64,000 bases of DNA from an uncultured Vampirovibrio sp. GTDB taxonomy: Bacteria > Cyanobacteriota > Vampirovibrionia > Gastranaerophilales > Gastranaerophilaceae. The DNA is taken from positions 56,332 through 120,331 of the forward strand of contig CAJTXZ010000005.1 in the NCBI GenBank assembly GCA_910583725.1, given 5' to 3'. Made by a program: the position numbers and the translations under genes. Below are positions 44,501 through 52,700 of the stretch, one piece after another (position 1 is the stretch's first letter; each line of letters opens with the position of its first letter). The notes beneath the pieces were generated by a model. That model saw only the letters and a list, made by a program, of their open reading frames with translations, searched no databases and was not told the origin of the DNA.

Positions 44501-45335
44501 TTCTTAAATTAAAATCTTCCAGGGTTTTAAACGGATTAAAGTTAAACTCCGGTATTTCTTCATTGGTTTGCCCATCATCAGCCGCCTCTTTGTCAGCAGC
44601 TATTTTTGGAAGCTTTGTCTTGAAATCTATGTCAAAATTGGCAAATTTAACATCGCTGTCCTCAATCCCCACAAAACCTTTTGTTTTAAGGGATAATGGC
44701 CCTTCCAACGATTTCATTGATAAAAGAGAATCGTTTAGCTGTGTTATATAGGTTTTATTCTCGTTCTCATCAATTAGATGCAGTGCAATTTTTCCGGCTT
44801 TTATATTTATATTCTGAACCTTAATCGGGAAATTAAAGTTTTGGTTGTTTTGCTCTGTATTTTGTCCGTCATTATTTTCTGTAGCTTTTGTAATGTTATC
44901 AACATATTCTAACAAAGAATATTTTTTATCCTTTGTAAAAACAAGGTAACAGTCGGCATTGTCTGCTTTAATTTTATCAAGGTTTATATGACCAATCAAA
45001 AGGGTTGGAAGATTCAATTCTATTTCAGGATTTTTAAGATTAAACAAAGGTGTATTGTCTTTATAATTTATTCCAAAATTGTCAGCCTGCAGTTTTACGC
45101 CAAATTTAAATGTGGTTCTAAGCTTTACATTATTACCAGCTAGTTTTAGGCCGCTGATTTTTTCAACCTCACTTGAGACCATTGGCATAAAATTGTTAAG
45201 ATTTATAAAGTATGGTGCAATTAAAAATAAGAGGTAAACAGCTGCAAAAATACCCCCTGCTATAGCGGAAGTAATTTTGAGTTTTTTCTTTGTTTCGTCA
45301 TTTATATTTATACTTTTAAAGCTCTTAAAATCCAT
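41589..45335 (-). CDS. AsmA-family envelope protein
   Basis: About 1248 residues from ATG 45335 (GTG 45341 is an alternative two codons upstream). There is one N-terminal transmembrane helix (about 18-40), then a very long beta-rich, Asn/Ile/Lys-rich body with repeated L-x-I-x-x-x-x-I-x-x-x-x-G patterns. An AsmA C-terminal module follows (about 1030-1140: a G-P-N-M-S-L-Y-A-S-G-T-Y segment). AsmA/TamB-superfamily proteins are thought to form grooved bridges that carry lipids between membranes. It lies just downstream of exbD-exbD-exbB-tonB on the same strand (32-nt gap). Its C-terminal module closely resembles that of the 49785 giant. Confidence 0.88.
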   Translation of the reverse strand: MDFKSFKSININDETKKKLKITSAIAGGIFAAVYLLFLIAPYFINLNNFMPMVSSEVEKISGLKLAGNNVKLRTTFKFGVKLQADNFGINYKDNTPLFNLKNPEIELNLPTLLIGHINLDKIKADNADCYLVFTKDKKYSLLEYVDNITKATENNDGQNTEQNNQNFNFPIKVQNINIKAGKIALHLIDENENKTYITQLNDSLLSMKSLEGPLSLKTKGFVGIEDSDVKFANFDIDFKTKLPKIAADKEAADDGQTNEEIPEFNFNPFKTLEDFNLRTNIAAKLDIKNIEDFRAKGNIGIQNFSLKLSDIQLPESYLNLDFKDRNVDVDSKLFISKEEFVETRSGFKTGKKPKLDLDIKTDKITLKSLVDITAALLDICCIDNDIKNMTAAGYIKGGFNLDTDLKTIKSDGELKLVDGNISYSKAGLFINQMRAFLDFSNNALNIKDTSALVNGAKFSINGEIASNSDINLTIKSDPLKIKDLVNIATEFKLVNKKDIADFQFNNGALTVLVNVLGDFKNIQPKADINLDNFQMLVKSAQMPLSIENINIVARPKDKNDIDAIINVKNVNASLKEPKITYIAPAAKITADMSNITIEPFNSTLEGTKINISGDVKNYMQKPELNIKANGSVHPATILAFIPKEFRNSVAYKGSMPYNASVTGLVDNIKINGTLTSSPANYISIVEIPTVNGLENTLNLDIALKNDTLDINTICAKSTNGKLAEIKGQVKNIYAKEPVLSNIDINIPNKTKITIPMLGKASMNVIGDVILSGRAFSPNISGNFNIDTLNYPDYGLTLESLVMDFNKSIMSAKLNNAKVANSDFSGNANISTNFSKGITINNLNYNSSYIDTDALIKLADKIMKTMPAPAQSTSASKNTQPQDLGVIINGGEAKIAKLKSGGLIIEDINYTHNLLKNVYNLNNLNAKFAQGTASGKCSYNVLNGKIGVDMQAENIAMRDASKAFIGIDIVRSGTLGGSAKVSLSGATLEEQLRTLNGTVTFEVKDGEYGENISFAKFINAANVLNLGTFNTILNNVTSKVSSLNTQEFKNVTGILTFNKGIAGVSNFKSQGPNMSLYASGTYNLMNNNANLKITGRVSSKVANVLGNLGVNKMQSTVEKVTTVAENKINQAVNNLSEKYSDNKAVQTGLAILGSIKNAQNTAANQNESQGEQKTAGQVLTSIIKEKTNPLFGVISTNDIANVPALYGSETEASKNFQVTILGPIAKPSSIKSLKFQNDGTKSTATNTQE

Positions 45336-45373
45336 ATTCACTTCTTCATCTTCCTCATCTCAGTGTTTTGTTG

Positions 45374-45760
45374 TTAAATTTCTGTTATTGAAATGCTGTT
45401 AATTCCTGTATTTCTTGCAGTGTCCATTAATTTTACCACCGCCCCATGGTCGCTGTTGCCGTCAGCCTCAATCATAAGACCGCCATTTAATTCTCTTGAT
45501 TTTTCCTTTAATGTAGATGCCAGAGCTTTTTCAGGCACTTCGACATCATCTATAATATACCTGTTATCATCTGTCACACTAACGGTTAATATCTTATTTT
45601 CCTTTGGTGTATCATCAGTTTTTTCAACATAATCAGGTATTGCGAGGTTCAGCCCTTGCTGGTCAAGCATTGGCGCTATAACCATCATAATGATAAGTAA
45701 TACTAAGAAAATATCAGTTAATGGTGTTATGTTTATTTCATTAAAGGTCTGTCTTTTCAT
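45374..45760 (-). CDS. exbD: ExbD/TolR biopolymer transport protein (second copy)
   Basis: 128 residues. It begins K-R-Q-T-F-N-E-I-N-I-T-P-L-T-D, leading into one transmembrane helix (I-F-L-V-L-L-I-I-M-M-V) that carries the conserved proton-path Asp, then a periplasmic domain. With ExbB it uses the proton gradient to drive a TonB/TolA partner. AGGAAAG precedes the ATG. A 79-nt segment coding the N-terminal region is identical to the upstream exbD copy. Confidence 0.93.
   Translation of the reverse strand: MKRQTFNEINITPLTDIFLVLLIIMMVIAPMLDQQGLNLAIPDYVEKTDDTPKENKILTVSVTDDNRYIIDDVEVPEKALASTLKEKSRELNGGLMIEADGNSDHGAVVKLMDTARNTGINSISITEI
45670..45748. repeat. 79-nt perfect direct repeat, copy A (in exbD 45374)
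   Basis: Bases 45670-45748 are identical at every position to 46137-46215, including all third-codon positions. They encode the T-F-N-E-I-N-I-T-P-L-T-D segment and transmembrane helix. Outside this block the two genes diverge immediately. Confidence 0.97.
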
Positions 45761-45768
45761 CGTCTTTC

Positions 45769-46254
45769 CTATTGAATCTTCTCTGGTTCTTCATTATCCT
45801 GTCTTAACTTGTCCTGCTCTTTTTTACTTAAAGGCTCGCCAGCCACAATAAGTTTTTCAAATCCTGCAGCTTGTGCAGCTCTCATTATCTTCATAATTTC
45901 AGAACTTTTAGCCTTTTCATCGGCCTTTACAACCACTTCTTTTTTATCTTCTGCGCTGGCAGCACCTGAGGCTATTTCGGTTAATTTTTCTTCAAGAGTG
46001 GTTTCATCTGCCATTTTTTCTCCGTTGAGGAAAAATTCACCCTCTTTTGTTAGTGAAACAGTAGCATTTTTTTCTTCAACGCTTAAGCCTGAATTAATCT
46101 CCGGCATTTTAATATTATTATCCATAGACTGAAAACTTGGCGCTATAACCATCATAATGATAAGTAATACTAAGAAAATATCAGTTAATGGTGTTATGTT
46201 TATTTCATTAAAGGTTGAACGTTTTCCGTCTTTAGCTGTTGTTCTGATTGCCAT
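45769..46254 (-). CDS. exbD: ExbD/TolR biopolymer transport protein (first copy)
   Basis: 161 residues. Same N-terminal plan as its neighbour: a short basic start, the shared P-L-T-D transmembrane segment with the conserved Asp, then a longer periplasmic domain. The C-terminus is charged and Glu/Lys/Gln-rich (about 145-161). AAAGGAT precedes the ATG. The tandem pair suggests a heteromeric ExbD dimer in the ExbB pentamer or one copy acting as TolR. The sequence does not say which. Confidence 0.93.
   Translation of the reverse strand: MAIRTTAKDGKRSTFNEINITPLTDIFLVLLIIMMVIAPSFQSMDNNIKMPEINSGLSVEEKNATVSLTKEGEFFLNGEKMADETTLEEKLTEIASGAASAEDKKEVVVKADEKAKSSEIMKIMRAAQAAGFEKLIVAGEPLSKKEQDKLRQDNEEPEKIQ
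46137..46215. repeat. 79-nt perfect direct repeat, copy B (in exbD 45769)
   Basis: Partner of 45670-45748, offset by 467 nt. The base before each block already differs (A versus C). Confidence 0.97.
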
Positions 46255-46273
46255 TTTATATCCTTTTGATTAA

Positions 46274-46921
46274 TTATAGAGATAAACTGCTGGTATCTGT
46301 GTATTTTGCCTCTTCATCAGAATCAATAAAACTTAAGAATACAAGCTTGATTAATTTAAAGTCTGATTCAAAGCGCGTAACCACACTTTGGAAATAGTTA
46401 AACAATACAACGGCAACAATGGCAACGCCAAGACCAAATGCTGTAGCAATAAGTGCTGAGGCAATACCGGTTGCAACAGCTGCTGATTGGTTTCCTTGTA
46501 CAGCTAAATCCTGGAACGTATAAAGAATTCTTACAACTGTACCAAACAAGCCGAGGAATGGGGCCACACCGCCGATTGTACCTAATATATTTAAGCCTTT
46601 TTCAAGTTTTCTTGTTGCAAGTGATGAAGAGATATCATACGCCCTTGAAAACCCTGATCTTTGCTCGGTATAAATCCTAAGACCTTCATCCACCATTTCT
46701 GCAATTATTCCGCCAAGCTGGGCAGAAATTCTCTGTGCTGCGCCAATGTTGTTTTTTGCAAGAGCTTTTTGAAGGCTTTGAATGAATTCGCCAATATTAC
46801 GCTCATTTTGCTTATAGTAGATTAATTTGTTTATGGCAACTGCGATAACTAAAACCGAACAAACGAATATCGGCGTTAGAACGGGCCAATCCATCTTAAT
46901 TGATTCAAATAGTAAATCCAT
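46274..46921 (-). CDS. exbB: ExbB/TolQ/MotA-type proton channel protein
   Basis: 215 residues with three membrane helices (about 15-31, 112-135, 145-175). The helix 2-3 region has the family pattern: G-T-I-G-G-V-A-P-F-L-G-L-F-G-T-V near 110 and A-S-A-L-I-A-T-A-F-G-L near 150. It forms the channel that, with ExbD, energises a TonB-type partner. AAAGGA precedes the ATG. Gene order on the minus strand is tonB-like, exbB, exbD, exbD, asmA-like, tightly spaced (18-33 nt gaps). Confidence 0.94.
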   Translation of the reverse strand: MDLLFESIKMDWPVLTPIFVCSVLVIAVAINKLIYYKQNERNIGEFIQSLQKALAKNNIGAAQRISAQLGGIIAEMVDEGLRIYTEQRSGFSRAYDISSSLATRKLEKGLNILGTIGGVAPFLGLFGTVVRILYTFQDLAVQGNQSAAVATGIASALIATAFGLGVAIVAVVLFNYFQSVVTRFESDFKLIKLVFLSFIDSDEEAKYTDTSSLSL

Positions 46922-46951
46922 AATTTTATCCTTTATTTTCTCTTGTTATCG

Positions 46952-48184
46952 TTATCTATAGCTTGCACCAAGCACGTTGTAGTCAAATGTGAACTCGATA
47001 TCTATACTGCTTCCTTTAAATTCAGGGGGAAGCGGCTTAAATGGTGCTGTTAATTCAATTGCTGCCTTTGCGGCTTCATCATTGGCGACTGAACCTGAGC
47101 TCTTTCCTACCCTTATTGACAGCAGTCTGCCGTCTCTGCCTATTTTGAATAGCACCACTACGCGCTTTGAAGCATCTCCCTTTGGCGGGTTCCAGTTGCG
47201 TTTTATCCTTCTTTCAAGCTCGCGCATATATGGTCCCCAATCGGGTGATTTTATTGCGTCTATACCTGGAGGCCCTGATGGGTTGCCGGGGCCTGGATTG
47301 CCCATATTTCCTCTGCCGTAGCCGGTTCCTCTGGAGCCTGTACCGCCGGTTGTTCCCCTGCCTGCTGATGTACCTCTTGAGGTTGAAAGCTGCGGAGATG
47401 GCATTGAAGTCCCGCTTCCTCTGCCGCTTGATGAACTTCCGCCGCCTGCTGACGGGCTGCCGCTTGATGTACCCGTGCCTGCGGATGGTCTTGGGCCGAC
47501 TGGTGCATTAGTTTTTGGCACAGCTATACTAAAAGGACTCTTTGGTGCTGTTGCAAGCTTTGGCATAGCAGGTTTTGGCGGCTGTGTCGATGGTTTATAA
47601 ACAGGCCTTTGAACAGGCGCTGTGGTTTGCGATGGTTTTTGCGGTGCAGGTTTTTGCTGCACTGGCGCCTGAGTTTGGACGGGTTGTCGGACTGGTCTTT
47701 GTACAGGTTTTTGTACCGGTTTTGCCTGCTGCTGTACTTTTTGCGGAGTTTGAGCTGCAGGTTTATTTTGTCTGGGCGCCGGCTGTGGTGCCGGGCTTGG
47801 AGCAGGTGACGGTGAAGGCGATGGCTCTGACACGCGTTTATTTGGGTCATGGATACCGCCAGCCCTTGAATTTCTGTCTGACCTGTACTTTGTATTTTTA
47901 TCAATAGGTTCGGCCTCGTTTGTTACGATAACAAACTCAAGGTCTTTCTTTTTCCAGTCAGGCCTGTCAGCCTTTGGCACAACAAGTCCGAGTAAAGTAA
48001 GACCTATTATAATAAGCCAGATTAAAAATACACACAAAGGGTGCAATATTAAAGATATTACTAAGGATTTGGCCAGAGACATCTCATCTTCCGTATTTGT
48101 AAAAGAATTTGGAAGAGTTTTTAATTCACTCTGCGCCGGTTCATTTAAATCCTCAAAATCAAATTTACTTCTTAACTGTGTCAT
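46952..48184 (-). CDS. TonB/TolA-like energy transducer with long Pro/Gln and Gly/Ser linker
   Basis: 410 residues. One transmembrane helix lies at about 40-70. A Pro/Gln/Ala/Lys-rich rod spans about 115-215 and a Gly/Ser/Arg-rich linker about 225-305. The C-terminal TonB domain (about 315-405) carries R-N-W-N-P-P-K and V-x-F-x-I-G-R-D-G-R-L, ending F-T-F-D-Y. The cytoplasmic N-terminus is unusually long (about 40 residues). The exbB/exbD genes follow. The partner could be TonB-dependent receptors or a Tol-type constriction system. No receptor, TolB or Pal is in the window. Confidence 0.9.
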   Translation of the reverse strand: MTQLRSKFDFEDLNEPAQSELKTLPNSFTNTEDEMSLAKSLVISLILHPLCVFLIWLIIIGLTLLGLVVPKADRPDWKKKDLEFVIVTNEAEPIDKNTKYRSDRNSRAGGIHDPNKRVSEPSPSPSPAPSPAPQPAPRQNKPAAQTPQKVQQQAKPVQKPVQRPVRQPVQTQAPVQQKPAPQKPSQTTAPVQRPVYKPSTQPPKPAMPKLATAPKSPFSIAVPKTNAPVGPRPSAGTGTSSGSPSAGGGSSSSGRGSGTSMPSPQLSTSRGTSAGRGTTGGTGSRGTGYGRGNMGNPGPGNPSGPPGIDAIKSPDWGPYMRELERRIKRNWNPPKGDASKRVVVLFKIGRDGRLLSIRVGKSSGSVANDEAAKAAIELTAPFKPLPPEFKGSSIDIEFTFDYNVLGASYR

Positions 48185-48287
48185 ATTTTTCCGTTGTTTT
48201 TGTCTTTGTTTATTATTTATTACATATTGTTAATAAATAAAATAGCCAAACTAACTAATCTATTTTGACAGTATAAACAAAATTAAA

Positions 48288-49019
48288 CTAATAATTGTAA
48301 ATATTTGGTGCTGAAACGGTTATAGGCTGGGTAAAATAAACATCCAGCATAACATTTGCAGGTATTTCAACATTTTCTCCCTTTTGTCTTGCTGCATTTG
48401 CAACGCCAATACCGGCACCTACAGCTGTTCCGTATATTGCGCCTCTGCCGACTGACCCCCCTGAAAGAGCACCCATAGCTGTGCCAAGTGCAGCGCCTGC
48501 GCCTGCTCCTGCAATTGTATTTTTGCTGTAATCTTTTGCACTATCAAGCTTTGTGCCGCCCTTTAAAATTCCGGTATTATCATCTGTCTTAAAAACGGCA
48601 TTTATTGCAATATTATAGCCCTGGGGTGTTCTTAAATTGTTGAAAATTACCTTTATTTGTCCGTTTCTGTTTGCAAAACCAGCCTTTTTACATTTTACTA
48701 CAGTACCAAGAAGCGTGCTGCCTTCCCGTGCAACTGTTACGCCGTTATATGTAATAGCATTTGGCAAAGTCACCATAACGGATGAGCCAAGAGATGTTGT
48801 CTTGGAGTTTAATGGCGCAGCCAGAATAGCTGGTGCTGTAATTCCGGCAGGAACATACACAACCTGCCCTTGTAGAGTTCCTGAATTAGAATAAGAACCG
48901 CTTTGTGTGTATGAATAATTTGATGCACTAAAGGCTGTGCTAAAAATGCCTGACATCAAGCATAATCCAACTGTAAGCATTCCAAATGTTCTTATTATAT
49001 TCTTCATAATCTTTGTCAT
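48288..49019 (-). CDS. Secreted glycine-zipper protein with VirB10/TrbI-like beta domain
   Basis: 243 residues from ATG 49019. GAGGAGG directly abuts it, so ATG 49007, 12 nt further on, is also possible. A signal peptide ends near S-T-A-F-S-A. A beta-rich domain (about 50-155) has the V-A-R-E-G-S-x-L-x-G-x-V pattern seen in VirB10-type barrels. A Gly/Ala-rich segment (170-210, G-A-G-A-G-A-A-L-G, glycine-zipper-like) and a short beta tail follow. It may be a periplasmic or outer-membrane-associated protein. The relation to VirB10 is a resemblance, not an assignment. Confidence 0.65.
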   Translation of the reverse strand: MTKIMKNIIRTFGMLTVGLCLMSGIFSTAFSASNYSYTQSGSYSNSGTLQGQVVYVPAGITAPAILAAPLNSKTTSLGSSVMVTLPNAITYNGVTVAREGSTLLGTVVKCKKAGFANRNGQIKVIFNNLRTPQGYNIAINAVFKTDDNTGILKGGTKLDSAKDYSKNTIAGAGAGAALGTAMGALSGGSVGRGAIYGTAVGAGIGVANAARQKGENVEIPANVMLDVYFTQPITVSAPNIYNY

Positions 49020-49092
49020 CCTCCTCTTAATGTAATTGCATTATACTATATCAATACAGACAGGTAAAACTTTTTAAGAAAAATTTAACACT

Positions 49093-49719
49093 TTATTGAT
49101 ACAACTCAATTTTTTCAATACTATTAGGCAAGGAATCATAATCTTCATCAAGCATTATAAAAACCATATCACTGGTAGGAAGTGTTAAATGTATGCCCAT
49201 CTCGTAATCTCCGCTTGGTACATATTGCAATACCCCTGCTCTTTTCCAATACATGCCCTCTCTTGGATGGACTGTCTTATTATAAGATGCAGGCGGTGTC
49301 AGGTCTCCGCCAAGCTGTGTTTTTCCGTTTTGAACTACCGTTCCGTTTATTCTGTTAATGGTGCCGTCAGGAAGGATGACTTCTGTTATTTTTATTATCA
49401 TTGCTGCATTTGTGCCCTTTATTGGCATCTTAAGCATCTCAATATAGCCTCTAAAATATGCATTTTTTGGAAGTACATTAACCTCATTCACCCAAAGGTC
49501 AGCAGGGTTTATAAAATAAACAGTGTCGCCTTCATTTAGCGCTGCTGTTGATATTGTTTTTGCAGGATATGCCTGCAGCATGACGCCTTTTGAAATTATT
49601 GAACTATTCTGAAAACCGCTTGTTGAGCCGGCAGATACTGTAATAAAAAAATTGCCTGCTCCTAATATAAGACAAACTATAATAAGAATAAAAATTTTAA
49701 TTACAATCTTTTTTGCCAT
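49093..49719 (-). CDS. Secreted hypothetical protein, related in style to the 48288 product
   Basis: 208 residues. An N-terminal hydrophobic segment (about 5-26) is a signal peptide or anchor. The rest is beta-rich, with repeated N-A-Y-F-R-G-Y-I-E and D-G-T-I-N-R-I-N-G-T-V segments reminiscent of the L-P-x-G-x-x-x-x-G-x-V pattern of the neighbouring protein. Together they may be a divergent paralogous pair. It has no SD. TAAAAT (49732-49727) ends 7 nt before the ATG, so it is probably leaderless, and its -35 is shared with the divergent 49785 gene. Confidence 0.65.
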   Translation of the reverse strand: MAKKIVIKIFILIIVCLILGAGNFFITVSAGSTSGFQNSSIISKGVMLQAYPAKTISTAALNEGDTVYFINPADLWVNEVNVLPKNAYFRGYIEMLKMPIKGTNAAMIIKITEVILPDGTINRINGTVVQNGKTQLGGDLTPPASYNKTVHPREGMYWKRAGVLQYVPSGDYEMGIHLTLPTSDMVFIMLDEDYDSLPNSIEKIELYQ

Positions 49720-49726
49720 AGTATAT

Positions 49727-49778
49727 ATTTTAAGCTATTTTTCATTTTTTGCAAAAAACTACCTTTGTGTTCTATAAT
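49727..49778. promoter_or_regulatory. Divergent leaderless promoters sharing one palindromic -35 (TTGCAA)
   Basis: TTGCAA at 49749-49754 is its own reverse complement. Rightward: 18-nt spacer, TATAAT (49773-49778), 6 nt, ATG 49785. Leftward: 16-nt spacer, TAAAAT (49732-49727), 7 nt, ATG 49719. Neither gene has an SD. One RNA polymerase at a time could use the shared hexamer, giving mutually exclusive firing. Confidence 0.6.
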
Positions 49779-49784
49779 TTTTTT

Positions 49785-52700
49785 ATGAAGCATGATGACA
49801 AAGAAAAAAGTAATAATATAACAAAGGCAGGTTTGATTTTTCGTCTGCTTAATATATTTATATGTATTATTACAGTGCTTTCTCTCTGTTTGTATGCTAA
49901 TACAGGAAAAATTGCCCGATATTTGATAAGTCCTGAAACTATAAAAAACGCTGTCAATCAAAATACAGGGTTAATCCTTGATTTATCCGAACCAAAAATC
50001 ACATCTACAAAGGATTTATGCTTAAAAATAACAGCGCCCCTTATAAAGCTTTCTGAGCCTGACAATAAGGCTTCATCTTTACTGGATATTCAAAATGCTG
50101 AAGTGGATATAAAAATTATCCCTTTAATTTTTAAGAAAGTTGAATTTAAAAAGATTTCAGCGGATGATTTTAATATAAATATAGTTCGCACAAAAGATGG
50201 TAAATTTAATTTTCAAAAATACCTTAAAAATAATACCAAAGTGCCATTTAAAATTGCAGCAAAAAATACAACTATTCTTATAGATAATTATTCTGTGCAT
50301 TTTACAGATGCAATTGCTTTGACGAATCTGCATATTACGGGTGAAAATCTTGTATCAACCGAGTTTAATCTTGACAGCTATGCAGACATAAAAACCAAGG
50401 GTATAATAAAAATTACCACTAAAAATAAGTCTCAGACTTCACCTTTTGCGCTTGATATTAAATTAAAATTTCCTTTGGATAAAAATCTTGGTTTTAATGA
50501 TTCTAAGCTTATAGCAAGTGTTCAAAATATAGATTTTTCCCTTCTTAAACCATATATTACAGAATTTATATCCAAAGATATTAGAGACTTTAAAGGGCAT
50601 GGCACCTTGTTTATTTTGCCTGCCGATAATGACTTAAATTCTATTGTTTTTAAATTGAATACTACAAATTTATTTGTAAATATTTATAAAAATAATCACA
50701 ATAATTATATTGATATAAAAGATAAAGCCGATATTCTTCTTGCTGCCCGCTTTAAGAAAAAAGAAATAATAGTTGATGATTTCAAATTTAAAAAAAATAA
50801 GCTCGATATTACAGCCAAGGGAAATATTAAGAATATTAACAAAAATATTAACACTGTAAACCCCGACATAACCTTTAAAATAAAAAATTCATCCCTTAGC
50901 GAAGGCCTAAAGGCTGCTCCTGACTATCTTTTTAAGATGCAGCAGGATTATATTCCTCTATTAAAAAAACATAAAGCAAACGGCATTATTAACGGGGAAT
51001 TTAAAGTAAAAGAGCGTGTTAGATTTCCGAATATGTACGGCTATATAAAGCTTGATGATGTATATCTTCTTGAAAGGCCAAAGAATGCAAAAACATCCTC
51101 GGGTGAAGTTTTATTTGACGGCTCTGATGTTACAATAAATGTAACTGCAAATTGTCCAAATAATCAAAAAGTTATTGTAAAAGGAAAGACTGAAATAAAA
51201 GAATTTCCTTTTGCTAAGTTTGATATTCAATCTACACCTGCTATTGATATTGAATTTGCCCATAAAATCTTAATCCCTATCCATGAGATTTTTGGATTCC
51301 AGCTTGGACCGCTTCCCTTTATGAAGGTTTCAGGCACGGGGCAGATCTCCCTTAAAACAGAAGGCACAAGAGAAAGCGCTAAATTAAACGGTTTCTTTAG
51401 GACAAAAAACGGCAAAGCTTCCCTCCAGGGCTTAAATACAACTTTATATAACGGCAACTTAAATCTTTTATTCAACGGAAAAAAGATTGTTTTTGATAAT
51501 ACAACAGGGCTAGCCGAGGGCGCAAAGGTAAAGATTGACGGCAATTCTGATGTTGATGGCAATCTTGATTTGTACGTTAAAATATTTGATGTTGAAGCTA
51601 AAAAGGCCCTTAATGTCGTAAGAACAAGCGAAATGATTTTAGGCCTTTTAAATGGCGGCGCCTTCCTTGATTCATATGCTAATCCTAAAGGAAATATTGA
51701 TTTTAATATGCGCCTTTGGGGAAAAGCTGAAGAATTTGGCGACTCTATGAATTTTGAGCCCAATGACAACCTTAAAGCCAAGGGGGCAATATTATTTAAA
51801 AACAATTCAATTGATATTTTTCCTGAAATCAAAGCCTCAAAAGTTAATGGTACACTCGATTTTACAGACTTTGTTACCCTTAATTTGAATGCAAATATTT
51901 ATAATTCGCCATTTAATATCACAGGAACGATTAAACCTGATACAAAAGCATCAAAAATAAGGTCTGAGCAGCCTCAAATTGTAGATTTAAAATTTAAATC
52001 AAAATCAGCTTCATCATATGATTTATACAAATTTTTCTACGACAATCAAGATGGTTTTCAAGCTAAAAACAAAATAAGCGATGAATTGTATAAGTTTTTA
52101 AATAAGATTAATTTTAAATTTGCAGCCGATATAAGAGCAAAAGGAAAAGTTAATCCGACGGATACGATTCTTGATATGAAGAAGTTTACGCTTGATGGTT
52201 GGGCTGTCGGTTTGAATAATAAAAATTCAGATGTTTTGTTTAATTCTGGCATGGTTAAATTTAAAGACCAGAAACTATTGTTTAATAATTTGAATACAAC
52301 CCTCTGGAACGCAAATATAATAACAAACGGCGAGGTCGATAAAATTTTTGACGATATTTTTATTCCGGATTTAAAGTTTAATCTTGTCTCATTCCCCTTT
52401 TCAAAAATAACTGATTTAACCTCTGTAATTCAGGAAGAAAAGATAAAAAAAATATTTGATAATTATGCAAATTTATCAGGAAACATAAACGGCCAGTTTT
52501 TCTATAATAAAAAAGGTTTTAGTGGAAACACAAACCTTGATAAAATTTCTCTCCATGATAAAAAACGAGATATGTCTGTAAACTTAAACAGCGGCGATTT
52601 AAGATTTTCAAATAACGAAGTCAGGTTGAATGCTCTAAATATGACATATGGCGCCACACCCGTCTATCTTGATGCTGTAATTAATGATATAAACTTCTCT

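Noticed and set aside
47167..47907. Long alternative frames antisense to the TonB-like gene
   Set aside because: They arise from the repetitive Pro/Gln and Gly/Ser codons of the linker.
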